Both the position numbers and the translations under genes were made by a program. Below are positions 37,396 to 46,171 of a stretch of DNA of 64,000 nucleotides, piece by piece. A model generated the notes under the pieces. That model was not told the DNA's origin. It worked only from the letters and a program-made list of their open reading frames with translations, and searched no databases. Origin of the DNA: JAYRWN01 sp041917975 (GTDB lineage: Bacteria > Bacteroidota > Bacteroidia > Chitinophagales > Saprospiraceae); NCBI GenBank assembly GCA_041917975.1, contig JAYRWN010000283.1, positions 1-64,000 on the forward strand, in the 5' to 3' direction. Within the stretch, counting starts at the first letter, position 1, and every line of letters starts with the position of its first letter.

Positions 37396-37812
37396 TTAAT
37401 CTTTAAAACCAATGCGTTTATGACTCCCATCGCAAAATGGCTTTCGCTGAGACGCTCCACAACGGCAGAGGCTGACCCGCTCATGCTTTTGTTGAATCGT
37501 TCCATCAGAGAAGGCTAGAGACACTAAGCCGGTTATGCGATATGGGCCATCATCAATAACTTCAATATTTACCTTCGTTTTCGCTTTGCTTAATTGTTCT
37601 TGTTCGCCTTTAATAGATAAAGCACCCGAAGGGCATTTGTGGATTTGTTCGAGAATACGCTCTTTACTCGCTCCGTCCAAATTTATCCAAGGTCTTTGTT
37701 GTGGGTTAAAAACCGCGCTTAATTCTCTCCAACAATGCGTGGAGTGAACACATTTGTCTGCATCCCAAATCACGGTTAGTTCATCTTTGATATACTCTTT
37801 CTTTTTGGTCAT
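37396..37812 (-). CDS. Fer4_19 plus CDGSH iron-sulfur protein
   Basis: 138 aa, soluble. The N-terminal half is a divergent mono-cluster ferredoxin domain (Fer4_19) with Cys21, Cys27 and Cys60 (CVHSTHCWRE, KCPSGALS). The C-terminal half is a CDGSH zinc-finger-like [2Fe-2S] domain: LCRCGASQRKPFCDGSH, with ligands Cys116, Cys118, Cys127 and His131 intact. Such fusions are presumed electron carriers or redox/Fe-S sensors; the partner is unknown. No TAnnTTTG box is seen upstream. Instead a TGA-N6-TCA dyad, shared with another gene of the window, lies 7 bases before the start codon. Confidence 0.94.
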   Translation of the reverse strand: MTKKKEYIKDELTVIWDADKCVHSTHCWRELSAVFNPQQRPWINLDGASKERILEQIHKCPSGALSIKGEQEQLSKAKTKVNIEVIDDGPYRITGLVSLAFSDGTIQQKHERVSLCRCGASQRKPFCDGSHKRIGFKD

Positions 37813-37816
37813 GACC

Positions 37817-37831
37817 TTATGATAATTTTCA
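37817..37831 (-). promoter_or_regulatory. Crp/Fnr-like dyad shared with the LVIVD operon
   Basis: The minus strand reads TGAAAATTATCATAA followed by GGTC and ATG. The core is TGA-AAATTA-TCA, the spacing of Crp/Fnr-family sites. The same 15 bases plus a following [GC]GTC occur at 50152-50166. Confidence 0.45.
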
Positions 37832-37921
37832 GAGCAAACTACAACCTTTTAAATCTACCTCGGACTAATTTTTGTAACTTAATGGTTAAATTGGACGATA
37901 ATAAACTTAGAAAAATTTAAT

Positions 37922-38515
37922 ATTTCAGCAATCGTTTGTGCAGCGGGGACGTCCAGTCGGATGGGTTTTAATAAATTGACTTTACCCATGGATGGGCGAA
38001 ATGTCTTAGGTTCTATGATCAACCGCTGTATAACTGCTGGATTCGCTGAGATCGTCGTGGTGGGCGGTTTTGAACTTGCACAGCAATGGCCTCAAATCGT
38101 TGGTGAACCTATCTTGGCTACCTATAATCCTGATTTTAGATCTGCATTATCTTTTTCAATTCGTACTGGGGTCAGGGCCACTTCTACACCGTCCTGTGGG
38201 TACGCCGTTATTTTAGCAGATTTGTTGGCTTTATCCCCAGCCACCATGCGCCTATTGAATAGCGAATTCACAAAGCGGTTACAACAAGACTCAGCATGCA
38301 TTATAAGACCATCTTATAGCCAACAGTTTGGACATCCGGTTTATTTTTCTTCCATGTACAGGTCATCATTAGTATCTCTTGATGAAATGTCCACTCAACA
38401 AACTTTGATCGCTAATTTCAAGCAACATTTTCGCAACATACCTGTTTCAGACCCAGGAGTCATCATGGATATTGATACACCCGAAGACCTAAAAAAATTT
38501 CCTGAAGTTTTGTAA
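37922..38515 (+). CDS. MobA-like nucleotidyltransferase (molybdenum cofactor), start codon abnormal
   Basis: About 197 aa. An NTP-transferase fold of the MobA/MocA type that attaches GMP or CMP to molybdopterin. The nucleotide-binding loop AAGTSSRMGFNKL begins the protein, but the first in-frame ATG (37961) falls inside it, within SSRMG, and so cannot be the real start. The frame is open upstream to a TAA at 37883 and holds no ATG, GTG or TTG. ATT at 37922 would give a normal N-terminus (ISAIVCAAGTS). Alternatively, an ATG at 37882 in another frame is linked by one extra base near the A5T3 run. Other motifs: ILADLLAL and the end VIMDIDTPEDL, typical of the family. It precedes moaD and moaE. 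Confidence 0.8.
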   Translation: MSAIVCAAGTSSRMGFNKLTLPMDGRNVLGSMINRCITAGFAEIVVVGGFELAQQWPQIVGEPILATYNPDFRSALSFSIRTGVRATSTPSCGYAVILADLLALSPATMRLLNSEFTKRLQQDSACIIRPSYSQQFGHPVYFSSMYRSSLVSLDEMSTQQTLIANFKQHFRNIPVSDPGVIMDIDTPEDLKKFPEVL

Positions 38516-38543
38516 TTTCGAGCCACAAAAAAAAAGTTCAGAC

Positions 38544-38786
38544 ATGTTGGTACGCTTATTAGCTTTTGGCATTGCCAAAGATATCCTGGAAGATAATGTT
38601 CTGAATGTAGACCTGGAGCCTGGTACAACCATTGCTGAATTAAAAACCATGCTCGTCTCCGATTTTCCGGAATTCGAAAAATTGCGTTCGCTGCGCCTGG
38701 CTATTAATGAAAATTATGTGGAAGATGATCAAATCATTCTCCCCAATGATGAGGTGGTCATTATTCCACCGGTCAGCGGCGGATAA
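38544..38786 (+). CDS. moaD: Molybdopterin synthase small subunit (MoaD)
   Basis: 80 aa ubiquitin-fold sulfur carrier. The C-terminal thiocarboxylate-bearing Gly-Gly is present (VVIIPPVSGG), with the upstream beta-grasp pattern VRLLAFGIAKDIL, TIAELKTML and LAINENYVEDD. It is 23 bases before moaE, so the two subunits of MPT synthase are co-expressed. ThiS has the same fold, but the MoaE neighbour and length favour MoaD. Confidence 0.94.
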   Translation: MLVRLLAFGIAKDILEDNVLNVDLEPGTTIAELKTMLVSDFPEFEKLRSLRLAINENYVEDDQIILPNDEVVIIPPVSGG

Positions 38787-38809
38787 AATCGTTAGTTTGT
38801 CCATTCAAA

Positions 38810-39244
38810 ATGTTCCTTAAAACCGTTCAATATCAAATAGAACTTTCACAACAGCTTTTAGATGTGGGCTCAGCCTTTTCCTGGCTTAACGACCGGGAAG
38901 GAGGTGGAAAAGTCATTTTCACCGGTCATGTACGGGAAAATTTGGCCTCCAAAAAAGTATTATTCCTCGAATTTGAGGCCTATGAACCCATGGCCTTAAA
39001 AGAAATGGAAAAAATAGCCTGCCACGCGTTAGCCAACTGGTCTTTACTTAAAGTGGTCATTTTACATCGATTAGGACGAGTCGAAGTTGGTGAACTTCCA
39101 GTATTAATAGGGGTCACTGCAGCACACCGACAAGCCGCATTTAATGCCGCTCAATACTTAATCGATACACTTAAGGAATCCATACCCATCTGGAAAAGAG
39201 AGTATTATGAAGATGGGGCGGTTTGGGTCTCTGCCCACCCATAA
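38810..39244 (+). CDS. moaE: Molybdopterin synthase catalytic subunit (MoaE)
   Basis: 144 aa. With MoaD it converts precursor Z (cPMP) to molybdopterin by adding two sulfurs. Family motifs: GGGKVIFTGHVREN, FEAYEPMALKEMEKI, VVILHRLGRVEVGELPVLIGV, AHRQAAFNAAQYLID and the catalytic-Lys region IPIWKREYYEDG. The earlier steps (moaA, moaC, moeA) are not in the window, so the cluster is partial. Confidence 0.96.
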   Translation: MFLKTVQYQIELSQQLLDVGSAFSWLNDREGGGKVIFTGHVRENLASKKVLFLEFEAYEPMALKEMEKIACHALANWSLLKVVILHRLGRVEVGELPVLIGVTAAHRQAAFNAAQYLIDTLKESIPIWKREYYEDGAVWVSAHP

Positions 39245-39259
39245 ATTAAAAGCATGGCA

Positions 39260-40018
39260 TCAAACTAAAAAATGGGCCTGATCCGGCTTATCCAGCCAAA
39301 ACATAATGATGGTGGCATGCACGGAAGCCAAGACCGGCGCTATCAATCCGAAAACGGGAATGGCCACTGATAGATAATAAATTAAGCCCAACCCAACGGC
39401 CACTCCGGCATACCGTCTGGTCCGCTTTTCACTGTCCCTAATCTTCAGTTGATATCCTTCATGGTAACTATCCAATAGGGCAAATCCGATAAAATAACAT
39501 TGGACGACAAAAGCCACGGCCTGTTTTAAAAAATCCATACCTAAGAGAGAGAGGCCCATTCCCAATAACATGACAAAAGCGGTTTCGATGATATAGTAAC
39601 GGATCATAATATGGGCTGACCGCATAAATCCACTTTTGAAATTGCGCCAACTAATATTTTGTGGCTGACCCGTAAGTATTTCCTTTGTTTTTAAGGTAAT
39701 ATGAAACACCAGAACCTGAAAAAGTAATAAGATAAGGTATTTATAACCACCGGAAAATAAAGTGCGCATGCTTTGTCCTGATAACTCAACGGTCGCAGCC
39801 GGTGAATTTATTAAATTCCGCACGGAATCCAGGCCCATTTTAAAGAACTGATAGCTCAATAATCCTCCAATGCCTAATACCAGCACAGTAACCCAGGTTT
39901 GGGTAAACAACCCCCGCCAAAGCTTATGCTGCTTAATAAAAGCCCAGGTAAAACTAAGCTGCTGTAAAGTGTAATAGAATTGGCTTATGAATGTGGCTAG
40001 ATGCTGGCTCTTTGACAT
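39260..40018 (-). CDS. EI24-domain membrane protein
   Basis: 252 aa with about five membrane helices and a cytoplasmic N-terminus. The C-terminal half has the EI24/CysZ pattern: FALLDSYHEGYQLKIRDSEKRTRRYAG, then a helix, then AIPVFGLIAPVLASVHATIIM. CysZ is a sulfate permease, but the conserved sulfate-pathway context is absent, so transport function is left open. It is convergent with moaE (15 bases). A TGA-N6-TCA dyad lies in its 5' region, nested in a 9-bp inverted repeat. Confidence 0.82.
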   Translation of the reverse strand: MSKSQHLATFISQFYYTLQQLSFTWAFIKQHKLWRGLFTQTWVTVLVLGIGGLLSYQFFKMGLDSVRNLINSPAATVELSGQSMRTLFSGGYKYLILLLFQVLVFHITLKTKEILTGQPQNISWRNFKSGFMRSAHIMIRYYIIETAFVMLLGMGLSLLGMDFLKQAVAFVVQCYFIGFALLDSYHEGYQLKIRDSEKRTRRYAGVAVGLGLIYYLSVAIPVFGLIAPVLASVHATIIMFWLDKPDQAHFLV

Positions 40019-40032
40019 CGTTAAATTAATCA

Positions 40033-40070
40033 GGTTTAAATCTGAAATTTATCATTCCCTAATTTAAACC
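40033..40070. promoter_or_regulatory. 9-bp inverted repeat enclosing a TGA-N6-TCA dyad
   Basis: GGTTTAAAT (40033-40041) and ATTTAAACC (40062-40070) are perfect inverted arms. Between them lies TGAAATTTATCA (40043-40054), one base different from the dyad shared by the CDGSH and LVIVD upstream regions. It lies 15 bases upstream of the EI24 start codon and 136 bases before the metal-efflux group. Confidence 0.35.
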
Positions 40071-40205
40071 CAAAAATATATAGACGAAATCAGTCAATCT
40101 GAAGAAAAACACTCTTAAAACATCTATGGATATTTATATTTAACAAAATGACTTAGGTAAAAATCAGCCAAAATTCATGCTAATATTGTATACTTGTGGA
40201 GTGAT

Positions 40206-40598
40206 ATGCAAAAGATCGTTTTATACGGCTTTTTAATTTATTTTAGCTGGTTAAGCATTCTGCCGGGTAACTATGTCACTCACCTGGAAAACCTGATTAA
40301 GTTGCACAATCACTTTATCCTGCATCGTGCTGAACAATCCGTTGAGCCTGATCTATCCTGGTTAGATTTTCTAATTGCTCATTTTTGGGACAGCTCCAGA
40401 CACCATCAAGATCACCCTTTAGCACATCAGGATATCCCTCTTTACAACCAGATAAATCTTCAAAATCCGGTCCTGTTTTCGCGGGTATATTGGGATTTGA
40501 AAGCACCGGTTAGCCCGGTGAATTCTTTGTTTATAGAAATCATTTCCGGGTTACCTACGGTACATCCAAAGAAGGTGTTTTTACCTCCAAGGGTATAG
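40206..40598 (+). CDS. Small secreted or anchored His-rich protein before the metal-efflux genes
   Basis: 130 aa from the ATG at 40206 (a TTG 12 bases upstream is less likely). An N-terminal hydrophobic segment (IVLYGFLIYFSWLSILPG) could be a signal peptide or anchor. The mature part is rich in histidine: KLHNHFILHRAE, and DSSRHHQDHPLAHQD near the middle. I do not recognise a family. Sitting 51 bases before a CzcA-type pump gene on the same strand, it may be a periplasmic metal-binding accessory; this is inference from context and composition. Confidence 0.7.
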   Translation: MQKIVLYGFLIYFSWLSILPGNYVTHLENLIKLHNHFILHRAEQSVEPDLSWLDFLIAHFWDSSRHHQDHPLAHQDIPLYNQINLQNPVLFSRVYWDLKAPVSPVNSLFIEIISGLPTVHPKKVFLPPRV

Positions 40599-40649
40599 GA
40601 TTCTACCCTTTCCTATCATTCTTTCAATTCATTTAAATTTATTGTGTTG

Positions 40650-43600
40650 ATGTTACATAATATCATCAAGTTTTCTATACAGCACCGAATTATTGTCCTG
40701 GCAATGACAGGGCTAGTGGTTATAGTGGGTTTGTTTGCTTTAAAAAACCTCCCTGTAGATGCCATACCAGACATAACGGATAATCAGGTGCAGGTGATTA
40801 CTACCTCGTATTCGTTAGCTACGCAAGAGATGGAAAAATATGTCACTTATCCCCTGGAATTAGCCCTGCAAAATATTCCCGGCGTAGAAAACTTACGGTC
40901 TGTATCCAGGTACGGTCTTTCTGTCATCACCGTAATTTTTGAAGACAACGTCAATGTTTATCTCGCCCGACAACTGGTTAATGAGAGAATTGGGCAAATT
41001 ATACCTACACTCCCTAACACGGCCGAAACACCTTACCTGGCCCCCATTTCAACCGGATTAGGAGAAATTTATCAATACGTGATTTACCCTGCAGCTGGCT
41101 TTGAGGATAAATACAATTTAGCCGACTTGCGAGATCTCCAGGATTGGCACATCAAACGACAACTGGCAGGCACCAAAGGTGTCATAGAAGTGAATAGTTC
41201 AGGAGGGTACTTACGGCAAATGGAGGTGATGATCGACCCTCATAAACTACAGGCCTATGGAGTGACTCTGCAAGAAGTGCATCAAGCCATCGCCAATAGC
41301 AATGCTAACATCGGCGGTTCCTACATCGAAGCCGGGGCCAACATTTATTTTATTCGCAGTGAGGGGATTTATCACAATGCTTATGAGGTGGAACAAACAA
41401 TCATTGCACAGCATAACCGGCAAGTGATATTGTTAAAAGATGTGGCCACCGTTTCCTGGGGTCAGATGCCCAGACTAGGTGCCGTGACTATGAACGGTAA
41501 AGGGGAAGTTGTAGCAGGTCAGGTGATGATGCTAAAGGGGGAAAACTCAGCGGCCGTAACAGCATTGGTTAAAGAAAAAATTGAAGAAGTCAAAAAGACT
41601 TTACCAGAAGGTATTATGCTTGAACCGTATTTGGACCGCACCAAATTGGTTAATCAAACTATTAACACCGCCCGCAATAATCTGCTGGAAGGTGGATTAA
41701 TAGTGGTTTTTGTGTTGATCATTATTCTAGGCAATTTACGTGCAGGATTAATTGTAGCCAGTGTCATTCCCCTGTCCATGTTATTTGCCCTGATCCTGAT
41801 GTATTACAATGGCATTTCGGCCAGTCTAATGAGTTTAGGTGCTATCGACTTTGGGATTATTGTGGATGGGGCGGTTATCATTGTGGAAGCTATATTATTT
41901 CGACTACAACATTTGGACTTTAAGCACTCCACGCCCTTGGTGAGGGAGCAGGTTGTGGAAGAGTCCGCTAAGTCCATGCTTAAATCCGCCATATTTGGTG
42001 AACTAATCATCCTCATGGTTTATATCCCCATTTTTTTTCTAAGTGGGATAGAGGGCAAAATGTTCAAGCCAATGGCTCATACGGTTAGTTATGCCGTCTT
42101 GGGGGCGCTGATTTTATCTATGACGTATGTTCCCGCCATGTCCTCCCTGCTACTGACCCGCGGCAAAGTTGGGCACCTTAAGTTTGCAGATCAACTCACT
42201 AAACTCTTTTACTCCGCTTACCGCCCGGTATTTGTTTTGGCTATGAAATTTAAAGTTGTTTTAATAAGCCTGGTTGTCATCGTTCTGGCGATAACTATTG
42301 CACAATTCAGGAACTTAGGAGGTGAGTTCATCCCAACTTTGGAGGAAGGCGATTTAGCCTTACATCAAATCCTGCCTCCGGGTTCATCGATTCAGCAAAG
42401 TGTCAAAGTTTCCTCCGAACTTCAAGACATGTTGATGAAGAATTTTCCCGAAATAGAAAAAGTTGTCACCAAAATTGGTACGGCTGAAATTCCTACAGAC
42501 ATCATGCCGATGGAAGCCGGGGACATCTATGTGGTTATGAGGCCTAAGGATGAATGGGTAAGTGCGACTAATCGAGAGGAAATGTTTGAAAAGATTGAAG
42601 AGGTAGTAAATGGTTTTCCAGGAATCATCTACGAATTCACGCAACCCATCCAAATGCGGTTCAATGAATTAATGACTGGTGTCCGTCAGGATATTGCCAT
42701 AAAAATCTTTGGTGAAAATATTTCAGTGCTTTATGAACAAGCTCAGAAACTAAAAAACATTGTATCCTCCATACCTGGTACCGGAACGGTCACAGTAGAA
42801 AATATCTCCGGGTTACAACAAATCGTCATCCGCTATAACCGGGCTAAAATGGCTCAATATGGCGTAACTATCGAAGGAGTCAATGAAGTCATTAAGACCA
42901 ACTTTGCTGGCTCAGTAAGTGGTACTTATTATGAGGGTGACCGACGATATGACATAGCCGTTCGATTGGATGAAGCATACCGCAAAGACCGAAATGCCTT
43001 GGATAATTTGCAATTTCTTGATGCTCGGGGTAATATCATTTTATTACGTGACCTGGCTGAGATAGCCTTAGAAGAGGGACCAACACAGATATCTCGTGAG
43101 AACACGCAGAGACGCATAACCATTGGAGTAAACGCTCTAAATCGCGACGTGGAGAGTTTGGTCAATGATATTGCCAGCGCAGTAGATCAGAACTTGAAAT
43201 TACCCAGTGGTTACCAGGTAGTGTATGGAGGGCAGTTTGAGAATCTAAGAAAAGCTCAGGCTAGACTGGCTATCTCTGTACCAGCAGCTCTATGCATCAT
43301 CCTTATTTTATTGTATTTCGCTTTCGGGTCGTTTCAACAAACCTTATTGATCGCCACTGCTCTACCATTATCAGCTATTGGCGGGGTTTGGGCCTTAGCT
43401 ATAAGAAGCATGCCTTTTAGCATATCTGCCGGCATAGGTTTTATTACTTTATTTGGCGTGGCTGTTCTCAATGGAATTGTATTAATCAGCGAACTAAAAA
43501 GTTTAAAAAACCAAGGAATCATGAATCTGGAAGAAAGGATCAGCCGTGCCACTCAAGTCCGTTTCAGGCCTGTTTTATTGACGGCTATGGTGGCTGCCCT

Positions 43601-44960
43601 GGGTTTTATACCGATGGCCTTATCAAACACCAATGGAGCAGAGGTTCAAAAACCTCTTGCCACAGTCGTCATCGGTGGCCTGGTCACCTCCACCCTGCTT
43701 ACCCTCATTGTATTACCAATACTTTATTATTGGAGTGAAAAATATTTGTCCATCAAGCCCAAACATCTGACCACGATTGGCCTATTGCTAATCATAAGTT
43801 CAATAGGATTCGCTCAGCCTTCAACCTTTAAACACAAAATGGCAACTGACCTCGCCACGATCATCAACAGATCTCTAACTAATCATCCTCACCTGATGAG
43901 TCTTGAAAACCAAAAGTTGGCGCGGCAGACAGAACTGAGTTATAAACCTAACCTCCAGTTTAACATCATGGCTGAAAATGAAGAATATAGGTTTGGTGAT
44001 CAAGGTATCTGGACGCTTAATGCGGGTTTGTATATACCAAATCCATCAAAAAATAGTGCTACAAATCAAGTACGTCAAGCTAATTACAACACCGCAAACC
44101 TGACAGCGAAGTTAAATGAGTTGCAAGTGGCTAAAAATTTAGCTTTCCGCTATCAGGAAGTGGTTTTTTCTAAAGAAAAATTAGAAGTATTTAAAAGCCT
44201 GGAGGACCTCTGGTTGCGGGCCACAGACCTTGAAGAGCGTAAAGTCCAAACGGGCCATGGAAGCGTTATCCAACAAGCTATGGCAAACCAAAATCTTTCA
44301 TTAGTCCGAACAGATATACAAACAACAACTCAACAACTGGAACAATTGCACATGCTGCTCAACCAATGGAATAAATCGGACACTGCATGGAGTCCAAACG
44401 AGCAGTTTATGGTGCCTCCTTCCCAAAGTCAACATATCACCGGAGACCTCCAGTCACACCCTCAAATCCTGTTGGAAAAAGAAAATCAGCAAAGGTTAAC
44501 CGGCTTTCAGGCTTTGAATAGAGCTAATCGCAAACCTGATTATAACCTTACTTTGCGGCACCAGCTGGTTGATGGCCAGTGGCCTTTTTGGGGTGTTCAG
44601 GCCGGACTTACTTATCCTTTGTCCCGACAAAATCTTAAAGTAACTGAAAAGATGCTGCAACATGATCAGCTGTCAGCACAACAAAATCTAGATTTTGCTG
44701 ATCAAAGTCTTCGGTCCGCTCAAAATGTGCTTACACTCAAGCGGCGTAGCTTAATCAGCCAATATAATACTATTGATGATTTAGTTAAAAATGCCGAACA
44801 ATTGCTCAAATCGACGACTCACCAATATGAATTGGGCGGCATCTCTTTTCAACAATGGTTTGAGGTGGCAAGATCCTACAGCCATATGAAATTGCAGCGC
44901 GTCGATATCTTATGGACCTATTATCAAAATGAAATTGAACTCAATTATTTATTTAATTAA
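40650..44960 (+). CDS. czcA: CzcA-type heavy-metal RND pump fused to a TolC-like outer-membrane domain
   Basis: 1436 aa, about 400 more than a normal CzcA. Residues 1 to about 1036 form a complete HME-RND pump, ending in the VLPILYYWSEKY that normally closes the protein. TM4 carries DFGIIVDGAVIIVEA with Asp400, Asp406 and Glu413, the proton-relay pattern known from Cupriavidus CzcA (D402, D408, E415), so Co/Zn/Cd/Ni is likelier than Cu/Ag. A hydrophobic, signal-peptide-like segment (IGLLLIISSIGFAQP, about 1043-1057) links to about 380 residues of TolC-family coiled-coil hairpins. A GTG 6 bases upstream is an alternative start. The adaptor gene follows by 10 bases. Confidence 0.94.
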   Translation: MLHNIIKFSIQHRIIVLAMTGLVVIVGLFALKNLPVDAIPDITDNQVQVITTSYSLATQEMEKYVTYPLELALQNIPGVENLRSVSRYGLSVITVIFEDNVNVYLARQLVNERIGQIIPTLPNTAETPYLAPISTGLGEIYQYVIYPAAGFEDKYNLADLRDLQDWHIKRQLAGTKGVIEVNSSGGYLRQMEVMIDPHKLQAYGVTLQEVHQAIANSNANIGGSYIEAGANIYFIRSEGIYHNAYEVEQTIIAQHNRQVILLKDVATVSWGQMPRLGAVTMNGKGEVVAGQVMMLKGENSAAVTALVKEKIEEVKKTLPEGIMLEPYLDRTKLVNQTINTARNNLLEGGLIVVFVLIIILGNLRAGLIVASVIPLSMLFALILMYYNGISASLMSLGAIDFGIIVDGAVIIVEAILFRLQHLDFKHSTPLVREQVVEESAKSMLKSAIFGELIILMVYIPIFFLSGIEGKMFKPMAHTVSYAVLGALILSMTYVPAMSSLLLTRGKVGHLKFADQLTKLFYSAYRPVFVLAMKFKVVLISLVVIVLAITIAQFRNLGGEFIPTLEEGDLALHQILPPGSSIQQSVKVSSELQDMLMKNFPEIEKVVTKIGTAEIPTDIMPMEAGDIYVVMRPKDEWVSATNREEMFEKIEEVVNGFPGIIYEFTQPIQMRFNELMTGVRQDIAIKIFGENISVLYEQAQKLKNIVSSIPGTGTVTVENISGLQQIVIRYNRAKMAQYGVTIEGVNEVIKTNFAGSVSGTYYEGDRRYDIAVRLDEAYRKDRNALDNLQFLDARGNIILLRDLAEIALEEGPTQISRENTQRRITIGVNALNRDVESLVNDIASAVDQNLKLPSGYQVVYGGQFENLRKAQARLAISVPAALCIILILLYFAFGSFQQTLLIATALPLSAIGGVWALAIRSMPFSISAGIGFITLFGVAVLNGIVLISELKSLKNQGIMNLEERISRATQVRFRPVLLTAMVAALGFIPMALSNTNGAEVQKPLATVVIGGLVTSTLLTLIVLPILYYWSEKYLSIKPKHLTTIGLLLIISSIGFAQPSTFKHKMATDLATIINRSLTNHPHLMSLENQKLARQTELSYKPNLQFNIMAENEEYRFGDQGIWTLNAGLYIPNPSKNSATNQVRQANYNTANLTAKLNELQVAKNLAFRYQEVVFSKEKLEVFKSLEDLWLRATDLEERKVQTGHGSVIQQAMANQNLSLVRTDIQTTTQQLEQLHMLLNQWNKSDTAWSPNEQFMVPPSQSQHITGDLQSHPQILLEKENQQRLTGFQALNRANRKPDYNLTLRHQLVDGQWPFWGVQAGLTYPLSRQNLKVTEKMLQHDQLSAQQNLDFADQSLRSAQNVLTLKRRSLISQYNTIDDLVKNAEQLLKSTTHQYELGGISFQQWFEVARSYSHMKLQRVDILWTYYQNEIELNYLFN

Positions 44961-44970
44961 TTCTAAAGAC

Positions 44971-46161
44971 ATGTATAATACGTTAGTCAATATAATCACG
45001 GTGTCTCTAATCTTTATGGGTGGTTGCAGACAGATAAGCCATGATTCATCCTCAGCAACTGCAACCGCGCAATCTATAGAGAATATCGATCATGGACATG
45101 ATATTATTCTGACTTCGAGCCAATTGGAGCGTATCCGGGCAACCTATGATGTTCCTCAACAGCGTAATTTACGTCACCGCATTAAAATAGCCGGGTATGC
45201 CGAACTGCCGGCTGAAAATGAAGCTCATTTAAGCTCTTACCTGGAAGGTAAGATTACGACTATTGCGGTAAAGCCAGGGCAGGCGGTGCAACAAGGTCAG
45301 GTCTTAGTAAAACTCACCAATCCCATTTTACTGGATATGCAGAGCAGCTTGGACGATGCTTTAGTACAGATGGAGTATTATCAGAAAGAAAAAGACCGCC
45401 TGCAAAATTTAGTGGTTTTGGATCCTGGTCAGAAGAAAGCCTTGGACGAAGCTCAAATGCATTGGTCCAGGCTGTCCGTTCAACAAAATGCAATGCTCAA
45501 AAAATTAGCCCTACTGAATATTCAGGCCGGTGGAAAACCGGAGAACTATGTGACCTCTATCCCAATTGTGGCCCCGTTCAGTGGTTTCGTCAAATCTATT
45601 GAGACCAATATTGGAGAATTTGTATCTACCTCTCAACGGTTGTTGACTATGATAAATCTCAATCATCTTCACTGGGAGGGTAAACTCAGCGACCGTTATG
45701 CCAATCTTGTAAAAGCCGGGCAATTCGTAGACTTGCAACTATTGCAAAATCAAAATAAACTCTATGCGGTAAAAATCTACTCCATAGGTCAATCTGTGGA
45801 TACTGAAAACCATACATTTATGGTACATGCTGAGTTGCCAATTATTCCAGATATTAAACCTGGAATGTATCTGGAAGGATGGATCAATACGCAGGCTGAT
45901 AGTGTCTTAAGTATACCGGTTTCTGCTTTAATTAGAGATAGGGGACTAGAATATGTGATAATTGAGGGCTATACTGAAGAAGATCATCACTATTTTCAAA
46001 AGGTTCCAGTAAAAACCGGTGTTCAGGATGGCATCCACATAGAAATTGAATGGCTTGAGCCGGTGGCCGCATATCCGAAAATTGTGGTAGAAGGGGCATT
46101 TTTTATTAATGCAGAGGCTAAAAAAATGGAAGGTGGCGGTGAGTCAGAGCACAATCATTGA
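44971..46161 (+). CDS. czcB: RND efflux periplasmic adaptor (CzcB/CusB-like) lipoprotein
   Basis: 396 aa from the ATG at 44971, which gives a lipoprotein signal ending in FMGGC; the upstream ATG (44929) lies inside the pump gene and only adds a polar stretch. Membrane-fusion protein layout: barrel-sandwich AHLSSYLEGKITTIAVKPGQAVQQGQ, an alpha hairpin (about 110-180), the second lipoyl half IVAPFSGFVKSIETNIGEFV, a beta-barrel domain and a membrane-proximal domain. A short His-containing tail (GESEHNH) and an N-terminal DHGHD may bind metal. It should bridge the pump domain and the TolC-like domain. Confidence 0.93.
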   Translation: MYNTLVNIITVSLIFMGGCRQISHDSSSATATAQSIENIDHGHDIILTSSQLERIRATYDVPQQRNLRHRIKIAGYAELPAENEAHLSSYLEGKITTIAVKPGQAVQQGQVLVKLTNPILLDMQSSLDDALVQMEYYQKEKDRLQNLVVLDPGQKKALDEAQMHWSRLSVQQNAMLKKLALLNIQAGGKPENYVTSIPIVAPFSGFVKSIETNIGEFVSTSQRLLTMINLNHLHWEGKLSDRYANLVKAGQFVDLQLLQNQNKLYAVKIYSIGQSVDTENHTFMVHAELPIIPDIKPGMYLEGWINTQADSVLSIPVSALIRDRGLEYVIIEGYTEEDHHYFQKVPVKTGVQDGIHIEIEWLEPVAAYPKIVVEGAFFINAEAKKMEGGGESEHNH

Positions 46162-46171
46162 GATTGGACTA

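Noticed and set aside
37185..37505. 106-aa minus-strand ORF after the DUF1080 gene
   Set aside because: Its first half overlaps the well-supported CDGSH gene in another frame, and the rest is low in coding character.
39260..40018. CysZ sulfate permease
   Set aside because: EI24/CysZ share a fold, but there is no cysteine or sulfate gene context, so only the domain name is kept.
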